From: Streptomyces venezuelae
GTDB taxonomy: Bacteria; Actinomycetota; Actinomycetes; Streptomycetales; Streptomycetaceae
NCBI RefSeq assembly: GCF_008642295.1
Contig: NZ_CP029190.1
Span: 558,001 to 622,000, forward strand
Length of the DNA: 64,000 nt
Direction: 5' to 3'
Made by a program: the position numbers and the translations under genes. A model generated the notes under the pieces. That model ran no database searches. It worked only from the letters and a program-made list of their open reading frames with translations, and was not told where the DNA came from. Shown here one piece after another: positions 51,138 through 58,748 of this stretch; within the stretch, counting starts at the first letter, position 1; each line of letters begins with the position of its first letter.

Positions 51138-53677
51138 CCATGACTGTGCAACACCACTACTGGCAGGGCGCCTTCATCGGCGACGAGGAGGCGGGCCGCC
51201 GGCTCGCCGGGCTGCCGGCGGCCGTGGAGGCCGCGCTGGCCACGGTGCTGGAGACCGAGACCGTGCTGGCCGCGTGCGATGCGCTCGGCACCGCCCTGCG
51301 GGACCCGGCCCATCCGGTGCACGCCCGGCTGGCCGCGCACCTGCCCGAGGGGGAGGACCCGGCCGTCCTGGCCGAGCTCGGCGGGCTGCTCGGGCGGCGG
51401 GAGCTGACCCGCAAGCTGCGCCGGGAACTCGGCAGCGCGACTCCCGGCCGGCTGAACCGGGCCGATCCGCGGGAGACGGTCTACGAGGCGTGGGCGCCCG
51501 TCGGCCTGGTCGCCCACATCGCCCCGGGCAACGCGGCGACGGTGGCACCGCTGAGCATCGTGGAGGGTCTGCTCGCCGGGAACGTCAACGTCCTGAAGAC
51601 CAGCAGCGCCGATTCCCTGCTGACCCAGCACCTGATGGCGGAGCTCGCGGCGCTGGACCCCACCGGTGCGGTGGCCGCGCGGGTCGTGGTCCTGCGGTTC
51701 CCGTCCTCCCGGCAGGAGTGGCTGCGCCTGATGTGCGCGCCCGCGGACGCCGTCGCCGTCTGGGGCGGGGAGGCCGCCGTCGAAGGGGTGGCGGCCCATG
51801 TGCCGGCCGGCTGCCGGCTGGTGGAGTGGGGGCACCGGATCTCCTTCGCGTACCTGACGGCTGACGCCTGGTCGGATACGGGCACGCTGGAGGCCCTTGC
51901 CGACGACGTGTGCCGGTACGAGCAGCAGGCGTGTTCCAGCCCCCAGGTGGTCTACCTCGACACCGAGGACGAGGGCGAGGTGTTCGCTTTCGCCGAGCGG
52001 TTCGCGGGGGTGCTCGGGGCCCGGCCGCCGGCGGTGGTCCCTGCTGCGGCGGGCGAGCCCGATCCGGCCGAGGCCGCGGAGCTGACCACCACCGAGCTGG
52101 TGGCCCGGCTGGAGGAACACCTCGGTCTGACCCGGGTGTTCACCGCGCCCGGCGGCGGCTTCGCGGAGGGCTCGTGGCGGGTCATGGCCGACACCCGGTC
52201 ACCGCTGACCGCCTCGCCGCTGCACCGCAGCGTGTGGGTGAAGCCACTCCCCCGCAAGCGGATGATCGCCACCCTGCGCCCGATGCGCCGCTATCTGCAG
52301 ACGGCGGGCGTGGCGGGCGGCCCCGCCGATATCGCCGAGCTGTCCCGTACCGCGCTGGCCGCGGGCGTCACCCGGGTCACCCCGGTCGGCGCCATGCTGA
52401 ACAGCTACCCGGGCGAGCCGCACGACGGGGTCTACGCCCTCCAGCGCTACAGCCGCCGCGTCGCGGTCCAGGCCGATCCGGCCCGGTTCGCCACCACCGC
52501 CTGCCTGGACGATCTGGCCCGGCCGGTCGTCCTGCCGCCGCCGGCGGGCCCGCTGCTGCACAAGGAGGACGTGCAGGGGCCGGGCCGGCGGCTGGCGCGG
52601 GAGGATGCCGAGCTGTACTTCCACAGCGGCGGCAGCACCGGCGCGCCCGCCCTGTCGGTCTTCAGCTACGACGACTACGACACCCAGATGCACGCCGCCG
52701 CCCGCGGCCTGCTCGCCGCCGGCTACGACCCGGTCGGTGACCGCACCGCCAACCTCTTCTACTGCGGCGGCATGTACGGCAGCTTCATCAGCTTCTTCTC
52801 CGTACTGGAACGGCTGGGCGGGGTGCAGCTGCCGCTGTCCGCGGGGCCGGACCACCGCGCCACGGCACGGGCGCTGATCGACCTCGGCGCGGACACGCTC
52901 TTCGGAATGCCGTCCTACCTGTGGCAGTTGCTGCACGCGGAGGCGGATGCGCTGCGCGCGTACGGGGGCCTGCGGAAGGTCTTCTACGGCGGCGAGCACT
53001 TCACCGCGGAGCAGCAGCGCACGCTGAAGGAGCGGTTCGGCATCGAGGTGGTCCGGTCGATCACGTACGGCAGCACAGATCTGGGTCCGCTGGGCTACCA
53101 GTGCACCGAGAGTTCGGGCGGTGTCCACCACCTGCATGCCGACCTCCACAGCATGGAGGTGCTGGACCTGGCCGAGGACCGGCCGGTGGCCCCGGGTGAG
53201 ACGGGCCGGCTGGTGTTCAGTACGCATGCGCGGCGGGGCCAGCAGCTGGGCCGGTATGTGATCGGCGACCTCGGCCGGGAGATCCCGGGCCGCTGTGCCT
53301 GCGGCCGGCAGGCGCCCCGCTTCGAACTGCGGGGCCGCACCGGCGATGTGATGCGGGTGGCGACGTACTTCCTCAACCACCGCCGCTTCCTGGCGCTGGC
53401 CGAGGAACAGGGCGGCCACCGGGGCGAGTTGCAGATCCGGCTGGAGGGTCTCGGCGGTACGGGCGTGCGCGAGCGGCTGACCGTGCGGGTGGAGCGGGAG
53501 CGGACCGGGGCGACGGACCCGGACCGGCTGCGGGAGGTCTTCCTGGCCGGCTATCCGGAGCTCCGCTCGGCGGTGGCGGAGCGGCTGCTGGAGCTGGTGG
53601 TCGAGGCGGTGGACGGCGCCTCGCTGGACCGCAGCCCGGCCAGCGGGAAGCTCCTGGCGGTGGTGGACACCCGCTAG
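51134..53677 (+). CDS. LuxC-type acyl reductase fused to a PaaK-like ligase
   Basis: 847 residues. Residues about 1-430 are a LuxC (aldehyde-dehydrogenase-fold) domain: APVGLVAHIAPGNAATVAPLSIVEGLLAGNVNVLKTS, the HRISFAY segment, and the catalytic Cys267 in YEQQACSSPQ. Residues about 460-847 form a second PaaK-like adenylating domain: loop FHSGGSTGAPALS, SITYGSTDLGPLGYQC, RYVIGDLGREIPGRCACG, and C-terminal SPASGKLLAV with the expected catalytic Lys. LuxC reduces an acyl thioester to an aldehyde with NADPH. The fusion suggests activation and reduction happen on one chain. GTG start 51134 follows GAAGGGA by 5 nt and overlaps the LuxE stop. Confidence 0.88.
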   Translation: MTMTVQHHYWQGAFIGDEEAGRRLAGLPAAVEAALATVLETETVLAACDALGTALRDPAHPVHARLAAHLPEGEDPAVLAELGGLLGRRELTRKLRRELGSATPGRLNRADPRETVYEAWAPVGLVAHIAPGNAATVAPLSIVEGLLAGNVNVLKTSSADSLLTQHLMAELAALDPTGAVAARVVVLRFPSSRQEWLRLMCAPADAVAVWGGEAAVEGVAAHVPAGCRLVEWGHRISFAYLTADAWSDTGTLEALADDVCRYEQQACSSPQVVYLDTEDEGEVFAFAERFAGVLGARPPAVVPAAAGEPDPAEAAELTTTELVARLEEHLGLTRVFTAPGGGFAEGSWRVMADTRSPLTASPLHRSVWVKPLPRKRMIATLRPMRRYLQTAGVAGGPADIAELSRTALAAGVTRVTPVGAMLNSYPGEPHDGVYALQRYSRRVAVQADPARFATTACLDDLARPVVLPPPAGPLLHKEDVQGPGRRLAREDAELYFHSGGSTGAPALSVFSYDDYDTQMHAAARGLLAAGYDPVGDRTANLFYCGGMYGSFISFFSVLERLGGVQLPLSAGPDHRATARALIDLGADTLFGMPSYLWQLLHAEADALRAYGGLRKVFYGGEHFTAEQQRTLKERFGIEVVRSITYGSTDLGPLGYQCTESSGGVHHLHADLHSMEVLDLAEDRPVAPGETGRLVFSTHARRGQQLGRYVIGDLGREIPGRCACGRQAPRFELRGRTGDVMRVATYFLNHRRFLALAEEQGGHRGELQIRLEGLGGTGVRERLTVRVERERTGATDPDRLREVFLAGYPELRSAVAERLLELVVEAVDGASLDRSPASGKLLAVVDTR

Positions 53678-53700
53678 GTCTCCCGGGGCCGTGCAGTGGT

Positions 53701-53731
53701 CACCGCCGGCGCCCTCGGGGCGCCGGCGGTG
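53701..53731. terminator. Bidirectional hairpin terminator after the lux-like operon
   Basis: Perfect 14-bp stem (53701-53714 with 53718-53731) and TCG loop, between the convergent LuxC-fusion and NPP1 genes. Confidence 0.9.
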
Positions 53732-53751
53732 GTCCGGTGACCGGCCGGCGG

Positions 53752-54519
53752 CTATGCGTACGGGTCGAAGGGGATGCCGGCCGGTTTGGCTTCGGCCAGG
53801 TGGGAGGCGAAGGCGCCGTCCTTGAGGCCGAAGTGTGCGCTGCCGAAGTCGGCCTGGCTGAGCTTGTCCCGCAGGGCCGCCGGGTAGCCGGACCATCCGA
53901 CGAGCGCGGGGTACTGCCAGGTGCCGCGGTGGTTCTCGGGCGGTTCGTCGTTGGTGTTCGCCGCGCGGAAGCAGTGGGTGCTCGCGCCGTCCTTGTGGTA
54001 GACGATCTTGGGGTGGGTGCCGTCCCAGCGGATCCGGTCGCGGGTGTGGATCTCGAAGTCGCCGTGGGCGGAGGTCGCGACGTACTTGGCCTCGTTGCCC
54101 TGGATCCACACCACCACGTGTTCCCAGTCGTGGCGGTGGCCGCCGAGCGCGATGCCGGGGATGGCCTGGTCCTTTTCGAAGTACAGCGCGTAGACCACGG
54201 CGCACCAGCCGTTGTTGCAGGTCCAGCGGGAGTAGCCGTTGGTGTTGTCGAGGTCCGAGGAGTCCCGGCAGCTGCCGTTGAGGGCGCCGGTGGGCTTGAG
54301 TCCGCCGTTGAGAACTCCGGTCGGGCCTATGGCGGGTGTCGGGTAGCAGCCGTCGGTGTCGTAGTCGAAGGCCGGCTGGAAGGTCCGCTCGATCGTGTCG
54401 GCCAGGGCGGGCAGGGCCAGGGGCGGGGCCGCGAAGGCCACCTGGGGGACGGCGACGACCAGCGCCAGGGCGGCGCCGAAGACCACGCCCGCCCTCCGGA
54501 TGTGACGGTACGTCCGCAC
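53752..54519 (-). CDS. Secreted NPP1/NLP (necrosis-inducing-type) protein
   Basis: 255 residues. The signal peptide is Arg-rich then hydrophobic, ending near AFAA (about 30). The mature part has the NLP hallmark GHRHDWE (about 126-132), a conserved nearby Cys pair, and surrounding VVYALYFEKDQ and VVWIQ segments. NLPs are cytolysins best known from oomycetes, fungi and some bacteria; the heptapeptide coordinates the metal needed for membrane damage in plants. The GTG start at 54519 follows GGGAGGG by 5 nt. It stands alone in its transcription unit. Whether this copy is cytolytic or acts on another substrate cannot be told from sequence. Confidence 0.9.
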   Translation of the reverse strand: MRTYRHIRRAGVVFGAALALVVAVPQVAFAAPPLALPALADTIERTFQPAFDYDTDGCYPTPAIGPTGVLNGGLKPTGALNGSCRDSSDLDNTNGYSRWTCNNGWCAVVYALYFEKDQAIPGIALGGHRHDWEHVVVWIQGNEAKYVATSAHGDFEIHTRDRIRWDGTHPKIVYHKDGASTHCFRAANTNDEPPENHRGTWQYPALVGWSGYPAALRDKLSQADFGSAHFGLKDGAFASHLAEAKPAGIPFDPYA

Positions 54520-54648
54520 AGCAGCCCTCCCGGCCGGTCGGTTCGACGGCGGCGGCGGATCTCGACCACCGTCGGACCGACACGCCGGGGAGCATCATGG
54601 GCGAACCGGCGCGACACGGCAAGGCTGCGAACAGCTTGCTTCGCACGG

Positions 54649-54750
54649 TCAACGACCGAGGGCGTTCATCAGGATGATGGCCACGAGGTTGAGGAAGATG
54701 ACGGCGAAGGTGGTGCCGAGCATGATCCAGGCCTTGCGGGATTCGTCCAT
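54649..54750 (-). CDS. 33-residue single-pass membrane peptide
   Basis: Starts MDESRKAWIML and ends with NALGR; residues about 8-30 form one hydrophobic helix (WIMLGTTFAVIFLNLVAII). The ATG at 54750 is preceded by a strong ribosome site, GGGAGGTGG, about 5 nt away. It lies between the NPP1 gene and the short-chain dehydrogenase gene, on the same strand as both. I do not recognise the family. The clear ribosome site, charged N-terminus and single helix argue that it is a real gene. Confidence 0.65.
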   Translation of the reverse strand: MDESRKAWIMLGTTFAVIFLNLVAIILMNALGR

Positions 54751-54845
54751 GTGAGCCACCTCCCGGCTCAGAGGTGTCGCGGCACCCCCTGGCCATCATG
54801 ACCCCGTTCCCGCCGGAGCACAGTTCGGGCTGCTCGCAGACGGTT

Positions 54846-54928
54846 CTAGGGGTGTCCGGTGGATCAGGGCCGGGCACGGCACCAGACGACCCGGGCTATC
54901 CGACCCTGACCCACCGGACACCCCCTAG
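54846..54928. repeat. Long imperfect inverted repeat at the end of the SDR gene
   Basis: Arms 54846-54869 and 54904-54928 match over about 24 bp with one mismatch and one gap, separated by about 34 bp. The right arm overlaps the SDR stop codon. It could act as a terminator for the leftward SDR gene, but the large loop and CTAG ends also resemble ends of a small mobile repeat. Confidence 0.6.
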
Positions 54929-55803
54929 GCCACCCAGGATCCGGTCATGCCGAGGACAGCCGAGCCGTCCCCGTCGGCCAGCTTGGTGCCGGTGAAATCG
55001 CGGGCCCACTGCGAGGTCTGGATGCGGAACGCGGGGCGGTCGGCGGTCAGCGCCTCCATGACGGCCTCGGCCGCGCCGGCCGGGGTCTGGGCGCCGTCCA
55101 TGAACTGGGCGACCGTACGCTCGACATAGTGGCGCAGCGCGTCGGCGTACGGGCCGGCAGCGGCGATCTCGCCCTCGATGTCCAGCCCGATGTTGTTGAC
55201 GAACTCCGTGGCCACGGCGCCCGGCTCGATGACCGACACGCTCACGCCGACGGTGGCCGCGACGGGGGCCAGGCTCTCCATGTACCCCTCCACGGCGAAC
55301 TTCGCGGCGCAGTACGCCTCGTTGAAGGGCTGGCCGATGACACCGCCGACGCTGGTGACCGTGATCAGGCGGCCCCCGGTGGCCCGCAGGTGCGGCAGTG
55401 CGGCCTTGGAGACGTTCAGCACGCCGAAGAAGTTGACCTCCATGACCTCGCGGACGTCGGCGACGGTTTCCTGTTCGAGGGTGCCGACGTGACCGGCGCC
55501 GGCGTTGTTCACGACCGCGTCCAGGCGGCCGTAGTCGGCGATCACGCCGTTGACGGCGGCGGCGACGGAGTTCTCGTCGACGACGTCGAGCCGGCGGATG
55601 TCGAGTTCCACGCCCGCCTCGGCGGCGGCCTTGCGCAGGGCGTCGGCCCGGCCGGTGTCCCGCAGGGTGGCGACCGTGCGCCAGCCGGCCCGGGCGGCGG
55701 CGACGGCTGCGGCCAGCCCGATGCCGGATGAGGTGCCGGTGATCAGGACAGTGCGCGGGGAGGTCTCGGCGGAGGTCTCGGAGGCGGTGGGGAGGGTCGT
55801 CAT
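54925..55803 (-). CDS. Short-chain dehydrogenase/reductase (SDR)
   Basis: 292 residues. Rossmann motif TGTSSGIG (about 23-30), NNAGAG (about 99-104), and the catalytic pair YCAAK near 170 with the preceding Ser (TVTSVGG). The pattern and length are those of classical NAD(P)H-dependent SDRs that act on small alcohols or ketones. I chose the ATG at 55803, since the frame upstream runs into the operator region. It is divergent from a MarR repressor gene, with two palindromic elements in the 88-bp gap, so MarR control is likely. Substrate unknown. Confidence 0.9.
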   Translation of the reverse strand: MTTLPTASETSAETSPRTVLITGTSSGIGLAAAVAAARAGWRTVATLRDTGRADALRKAAAEAGVELDIRRLDVVDENSVAAAVNGVIADYGRLDAVVNNAGAGHVGTLEQETVADVREVMEVNFFGVLNVSKAALPHLRATGGRLITVTSVGGVIGQPFNEAYCAAKFAVEGYMESLAPVAATVGVSVSVIEPGAVATEFVNNIGLDIEGEIAAAGPYADALRHYVERTVAQFMDGAQTPAGAAEAVMEALTADRPAFRIQTSQWARDFTGTKLADGDGSAVLGMTGSWVA

Positions 55804-55827
55804 GGCGGGGCCTTTCACGAAGCCTGA

Positions 55828-55854
55828 TTTATGTGCGTGCACACACACCATAAA
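55828..55854. promoter_or_regulatory. Imperfect palindrome, candidate MarR operator 1
   Basis: 27-bp imperfect palindrome with outer arms TTTATG/CATAAA around a GTGCGTGCACACAC core. It shares the 12-bp direct repeat TTATGTGCGTGC (55829-55840) with the second site (55856-55867), and lies over the likely SDR promoter. Confidence 0.6.
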
Positions 55855-55860
55855 ATTATG

Positions 55861-55874
55861 TGCGTGCGCACGCA
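55861..55874. promoter_or_regulatory. Perfect 14-bp palindrome, candidate MarR operator 2
   Basis: TGCGTGCGCACGCA is perfectly symmetrical. It falls between the expected -35 and the -10 (TAGACT) of the marR-type gene, an ideal place for autorepression. Confidence 0.65.
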
Positions 55875-55879
55875 ACCCC

Positions 55880-55885
55880 TAGACT
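55880..55885 (+). promoter_or_regulatory. -10 element of a leaderless promoter for the MarR gene
   Basis: TAGACT followed by 6 nt and the ATG at 55892. No Shine-Dalgarno precedes the ATG. Confidence 0.5.
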
Positions 55886-55891
55886 GCCGAC

Positions 55892-56383
55892 ATGCCGAAA
55901 AAGCTCACCGAAGCCGAGATGTCGACGGCCGACTACGCCTTCTACGGGCTGGTCTGGGCCGGAACCGTGATGACCGACCGCGTCGACCGGGCCCTGGTGA
56001 AGGCCCACGACCTGCCCGTGTCCTGGTTCGAGGTGATGCTGTGGCTGGCCACCAGCCCCGAGCCGGTGCCCGCTTCCGTTCTCGGCAACAGCACGCTGCT
56101 CAGCCGCAGCCAGGTCTCCCGGGTGGTGGACGCCCTGCAGAGCCGCGGCCTGGTGACCCGTACGCCCTCGGCGCGTGACGCACGGTCGGTGGAGGTCTCC
56201 CTCACGGAGGCGGGACGCACGGTCTTCGCCGAGGCCGACGCCACCCGGCGGGCTGCCCTGGCACCGGTTTTCACCGAGCTCCTCGACGCTCAGGACCTGG
56301 AGGCGCTGGGAACCGTGTGGCGCAAGCTCAAGGCGCAGAAGGACGCGATAGCCGGGGAGCCGGGCGGCGTCAGCCGGAAGTGA
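55892..56383 (+). CDS. MarR-family transcriptional regulator
   Basis: 163 residues. A winged helix-turn-helix occupies about 35-110: NSTLLSRSQVSRVVDALQSRGLV, then the wing TPSARDARSVEVSLTEAGR, with helices on both sides for dimerisation. MarR proteins are dimeric repressors released by small phenolic or oxidised ligands. It is divergent from the SDR gene, with two GTGCGTGC-type sites between, so it probably represses the SDR and itself. Its 3' end overlaps the convergent TetR gene by 14 bp. Confidence 0.93.
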   Translation: MPKKLTEAEMSTADYAFYGLVWAGTVMTDRVDRALVKAHDLPVSWFEVMLWLATSPEPVPASVLGNSTLLSRSQVSRVVDALQSRGLVTRTPSARDARSVEVSLTEAGRTVFAEADATRRAALAPVFTELLDAQDLEALGTVWRKLKAQKDAIAGEPGGVSRK

Positions 56384-56990
56384 GGGTGGCGGCGGCTGCG
56401 AAGAGGCGGGCGCAGCGCTGCGTCATCGCCGCCGGCGTCTGCTCCGGGTGCTTGACCCACCAGCGGACGAGGGTGGCGACCAGGTCCCGCCAGACATAGG
56501 TCAGCGCGTCGGCGTCCAGCGGGTCGCCGGAACCGGCCGCGCGCAGCAGGTCGGCGGTGCCGGCCGCGGCGAGCCGGTCGATGGCCGTCCAGTACTCCGA
56601 GGCCCGGCGCGCGGCCTCGCCGCCGGGCGGCAGCGAGGTGTCGTACAGCACGAACCAGGCCTCGCGCTGCCCCTCCAGGGCGGTGAAGATGCCGTCGAGC
56701 ACGCGCAGCGGGGTGTGCGGCGCGGTGCCGTCCGGGCCGATGGCCGTACGGATGGCCTCCAGGAGCCGGTCCCCGACGGGGACCAGGCAGGCGATGTACA
56801 GGTCCTCCTTGGTGCCGCAGTACTGGTGCAGCAGCGTCTTGGTGACGCCCACGCGTGCGGCGATCGCGGGGAGCGATGCGGCGGCGTAGCCGCGGGTGCC
56901 GAACTCCTCCGTGGCGGCCTCCAGCATCTGCTGCCGGCGGCGCTCCCGCGGGACTCCCTTGGTACCGGCCTTCGACGGAGGGCTTGTCAT
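56370..56990 (-). CDS. TetR-family transcriptional regulator
   Basis: 206 residues. The N-terminal helix-turn-helix is typical (RRQQMLEAATEEFGTRGYAAASLPAIAARVGVTKTLLHQYCGTKEDLY, about 17-63), followed by an all-helical ligand/dimer domain. It is divergent from the FAD-oxidase gene; a perfect 10-bp inverted repeat lies in the 63-bp gap, so it probably represses both genes. The promoter looks leaderless (TAATAT six bases before ATG). The ligand is unknown. Confidence 0.93.
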   Translation of the reverse strand: MTSPPSKAGTKGVPRERRRQQMLEAATEEFGTRGYAAASLPAIAARVGVTKTLLHQYCGTKEDLYIACLVPVGDRLLEAIRTAIGPDGTAPHTPLRVLDGIFTALEGQREAWFVLYDTSLPPGGEAARRASEYWTAIDRLAAAGTADLLRAAGSGDPLDADALTYVWRDLVATLVRWWVKHPEQTPAAMTQRCARLFAAAATLTSG

Positions 56991-56996
56991 GAGCGG

Positions 56997-57002
56997 ATAT
57001 TA
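56997..57002 (-). promoter_or_regulatory. -10 element of a leaderless promoter for the TetR gene
   Basis: On the minus strand TAATAT is followed by 6 nt (CCGCTC) and then ATG, the same geometry as the kinase and MarR promoters. Confidence 0.6.
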
Positions 57003-57009
57003 TCAGTAG

Positions 57010-57033
57010 GTAATTTACCCCGAGGTAAATTAC
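57010..57033. promoter_or_regulatory. Candidate TetR operator
   Basis: GTAATTTACC (57010-57019) and GGTAAATTAC (57024-57033) are perfect inverted repeats with spacer CCGA. AT-rich against a GC-rich background, placed between divergent TetR and FAD-oxidase starts. Confidence 0.75.
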
Positions 57034-57053
57034 TGCGACCGCTGGAGCGATCC

Positions 57054-58664
57054 ATGGCCGGTACCACCGCGCAGCCGATGTCCCGTACCCGTTCCTGGTG
57101 GGGCTGGGGCTGGGCCGACGCCCATCCCGGCGATGCGGAGTGCACCGCGATGGGCGCCCTGATCCCCGGCACCCTCGACCGCCCGCTGCCCGTGCCCCGG
57201 ATCCGCGACCTGGGCATCGGGAGCCCCGCCGCCGAACCCCCGCGCAGCCTCGCCCACCTGGTCAGCGCCGACCCGGCGGACCGGGCCGCCCACGCCATGG
57301 GCAAGGCGTACCGCGATGTGATGCGCGCCCTGCACGGGCAGCCCGGCCGCATCCCCGATCTGGTCGCCCGCCCGAGGGACGAGCAGGGCGTGGCCGACCT
57401 GCTGGAGTGGGCCGGGGACCGGCAGGTCGCCGTCATCCCGTACGGCGGGGGTTCCTCGGTCACCGGGGGCGTGGAGTACCGGGGCGACACCCACCGGGCG
57501 GTGCTGTCCCTGGACCTGACCGCCATGGGCCGGGTCCTGGAGGTCGATGCCGGGGGCCGGGCCGCCCGGATCCAGGCCGGCACCCTCGGGCCGGCCCTGG
57601 AGGACCAGCTGCGGCCCCACGGCCTCACCCTGCGGCACTTCCCGCAGAGCTTCGAGTTCTCCACCCTGGGGGGCTGGCTCGCCACCCGGGCGGGCGGCCA
57701 CTACGCCACCGGCCGCACGCACATCGACGACTGCGTGCAGTCGCTCAGCGTGGTCACCCCGGCCGGTACGAGCAGCTCCTGGCGGCTGCCCGCCTCGGGG
57801 GCGGGCCCCTCCCCCGACCGGCTGTTCCTGGGCTCCGAAGGGGCCCTCGGCATCATCACCGAGGCCTGGGTCCGCCTGCAGGAACGGCCCCGCCACAAGG
57901 CGTCCGCCGCCGTGGCCTTCACCGATTTCCAGGACGCGCTCCGGGCGGTGCGGGCGCTCGCGCAGTCCGACCTGTCCCCGGCCAACTGCCGGCTGCTGGA
58001 CTCCGGTGAGGCGGCGCTGTCGGGGGCGGCACAGGACGGTTCCGCCGTGCTGGTCCTGGGGTTCGAGTCGGCGGACGAACCGGTGACCGCCCGGCTGGAC
58101 CGGGCCGTCGGCCTGGCCCGCTCGTACGGAGGCCGGTACGGCGGGACCGCCGGCCGGGACGAGGCCGCCGGGGACGCCGGGGACGCGGCCGTGGGCGCCT
58201 GGCGCTCGGCCTTCCTGCGGATGCCCTACCTCCGGGACGGTCTGGCCAGGATGGGTGCGATCGCGGAGACCTTCGAGACGGCGGCCTGCTGGGACCGGAT
58301 CCCCGGCCTGATCGACGCGGTGCGCACTGAGGTCGGCGCGGCGGCGCTCAAGGCCACCGGACACCCCGCGACCGTCAACTGCCGCCTGACCCACGTGTAT
58401 CCGGACGGCGCGGCGCCCTATTTCACCGTCCTCGCGGCCGGCCGGGCCGGGGCCGAGGTGGCCCTCTGGGACGAGCTCAAGGCCGTGGCGGGTGAGGTCC
58501 TGCACCGCCACCGGGCCACCATCACCCATCACCACGCCGTCGGCCGGGACCACCGCCCGGACTACGACCGCCAGCGCCCCGAGCCCTTCGCCCTGGCGCT
58601 GCGCGCAGCAAAGGGGGCGCTGGACCCGCGGGGCATCCTCAACCCCGGGGTGCTGGTGGACTGA
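57054..58664 (+). CDS. FAD-binding oxidase, alkyl-DHAP-synthase-like
   Basis: 536 residues. The FAD_binding_4 (PCMH) domain is at about 100-280: VAVIPYGGGSSVTGGVE, the GTLGPALEDQL segment, and STLGGWLATRAGGHYATGRTHIDD with FLGSEGALGIITEAWVR. The C-terminal FAD-oxidase domain includes a HRHRATITHHHAVGRDH stretch, which matches the His-rich catalytic region of alkyldihydroxyacetone-phosphate synthases, and ends with the family motif ALDPRGILNPGVL. Such enzymes exchange an acyl for an alkyl group to make ether lipids, or oxidise 2-hydroxy acids. It is controlled, by position, by the divergent TetR. The ATG at 57054 follows GGAGCGA. Confidence 0.88.
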   Translation: MAGTTAQPMSRTRSWWGWGWADAHPGDAECTAMGALIPGTLDRPLPVPRIRDLGIGSPAAEPPRSLAHLVSADPADRAAHAMGKAYRDVMRALHGQPGRIPDLVARPRDEQGVADLLEWAGDRQVAVIPYGGGSSVTGGVEYRGDTHRAVLSLDLTAMGRVLEVDAGGRAARIQAGTLGPALEDQLRPHGLTLRHFPQSFEFSTLGGWLATRAGGHYATGRTHIDDCVQSLSVVTPAGTSSSWRLPASGAGPSPDRLFLGSEGALGIITEAWVRLQERPRHKASAAVAFTDFQDALRAVRALAQSDLSPANCRLLDSGEAALSGAAQDGSAVLVLGFESADEPVTARLDRAVGLARSYGGRYGGTAGRDEAAGDAGDAAVGAWRSAFLRMPYLRDGLARMGAIAETFETAACWDRIPGLIDAVRTEVGAAALKATGHPATVNCRLTHVYPDGAAPYFTVLAAGRAGAEVALWDELKAVAGEVLHRHRATITHHHAVGRDHRPDYDRQRPEPFALALRAAKGALDPRGILNPGVLVD

Positions 58665-58697
58665 GACGGCCCAGCGCTGAGCGGGGGTGTTTGCCGG

Positions 58698-58722
58698 GCC
58701 GGGCGCCGGGCACGCGCCCGGC
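58698..58722. terminator. Hairpin after the FAD-oxidase gene
   Basis: Perfect 9-bp stem (58698-58706 with 58714-58722) and 7-base loop, 33 bp after the stop codon. Confidence 0.6.
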
Positions 58723-58748
58723 ATGGGGGCGTAGCGGAAGGAGGGGTC

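Noticed and set aside
49983..53677. Bioluminescence operon
   Set aside because: LuxE and LuxC homologues are present but luxA, luxB and luxD are absent, and LuxC is fused to a PaaK-like domain.
52199..54877. 892-codon - strand frame spanning the LuxC fusion and NPP1 genes
   Set aside because: It crosses a perfect terminator and lies antisense or out of frame to two well-supported genes.
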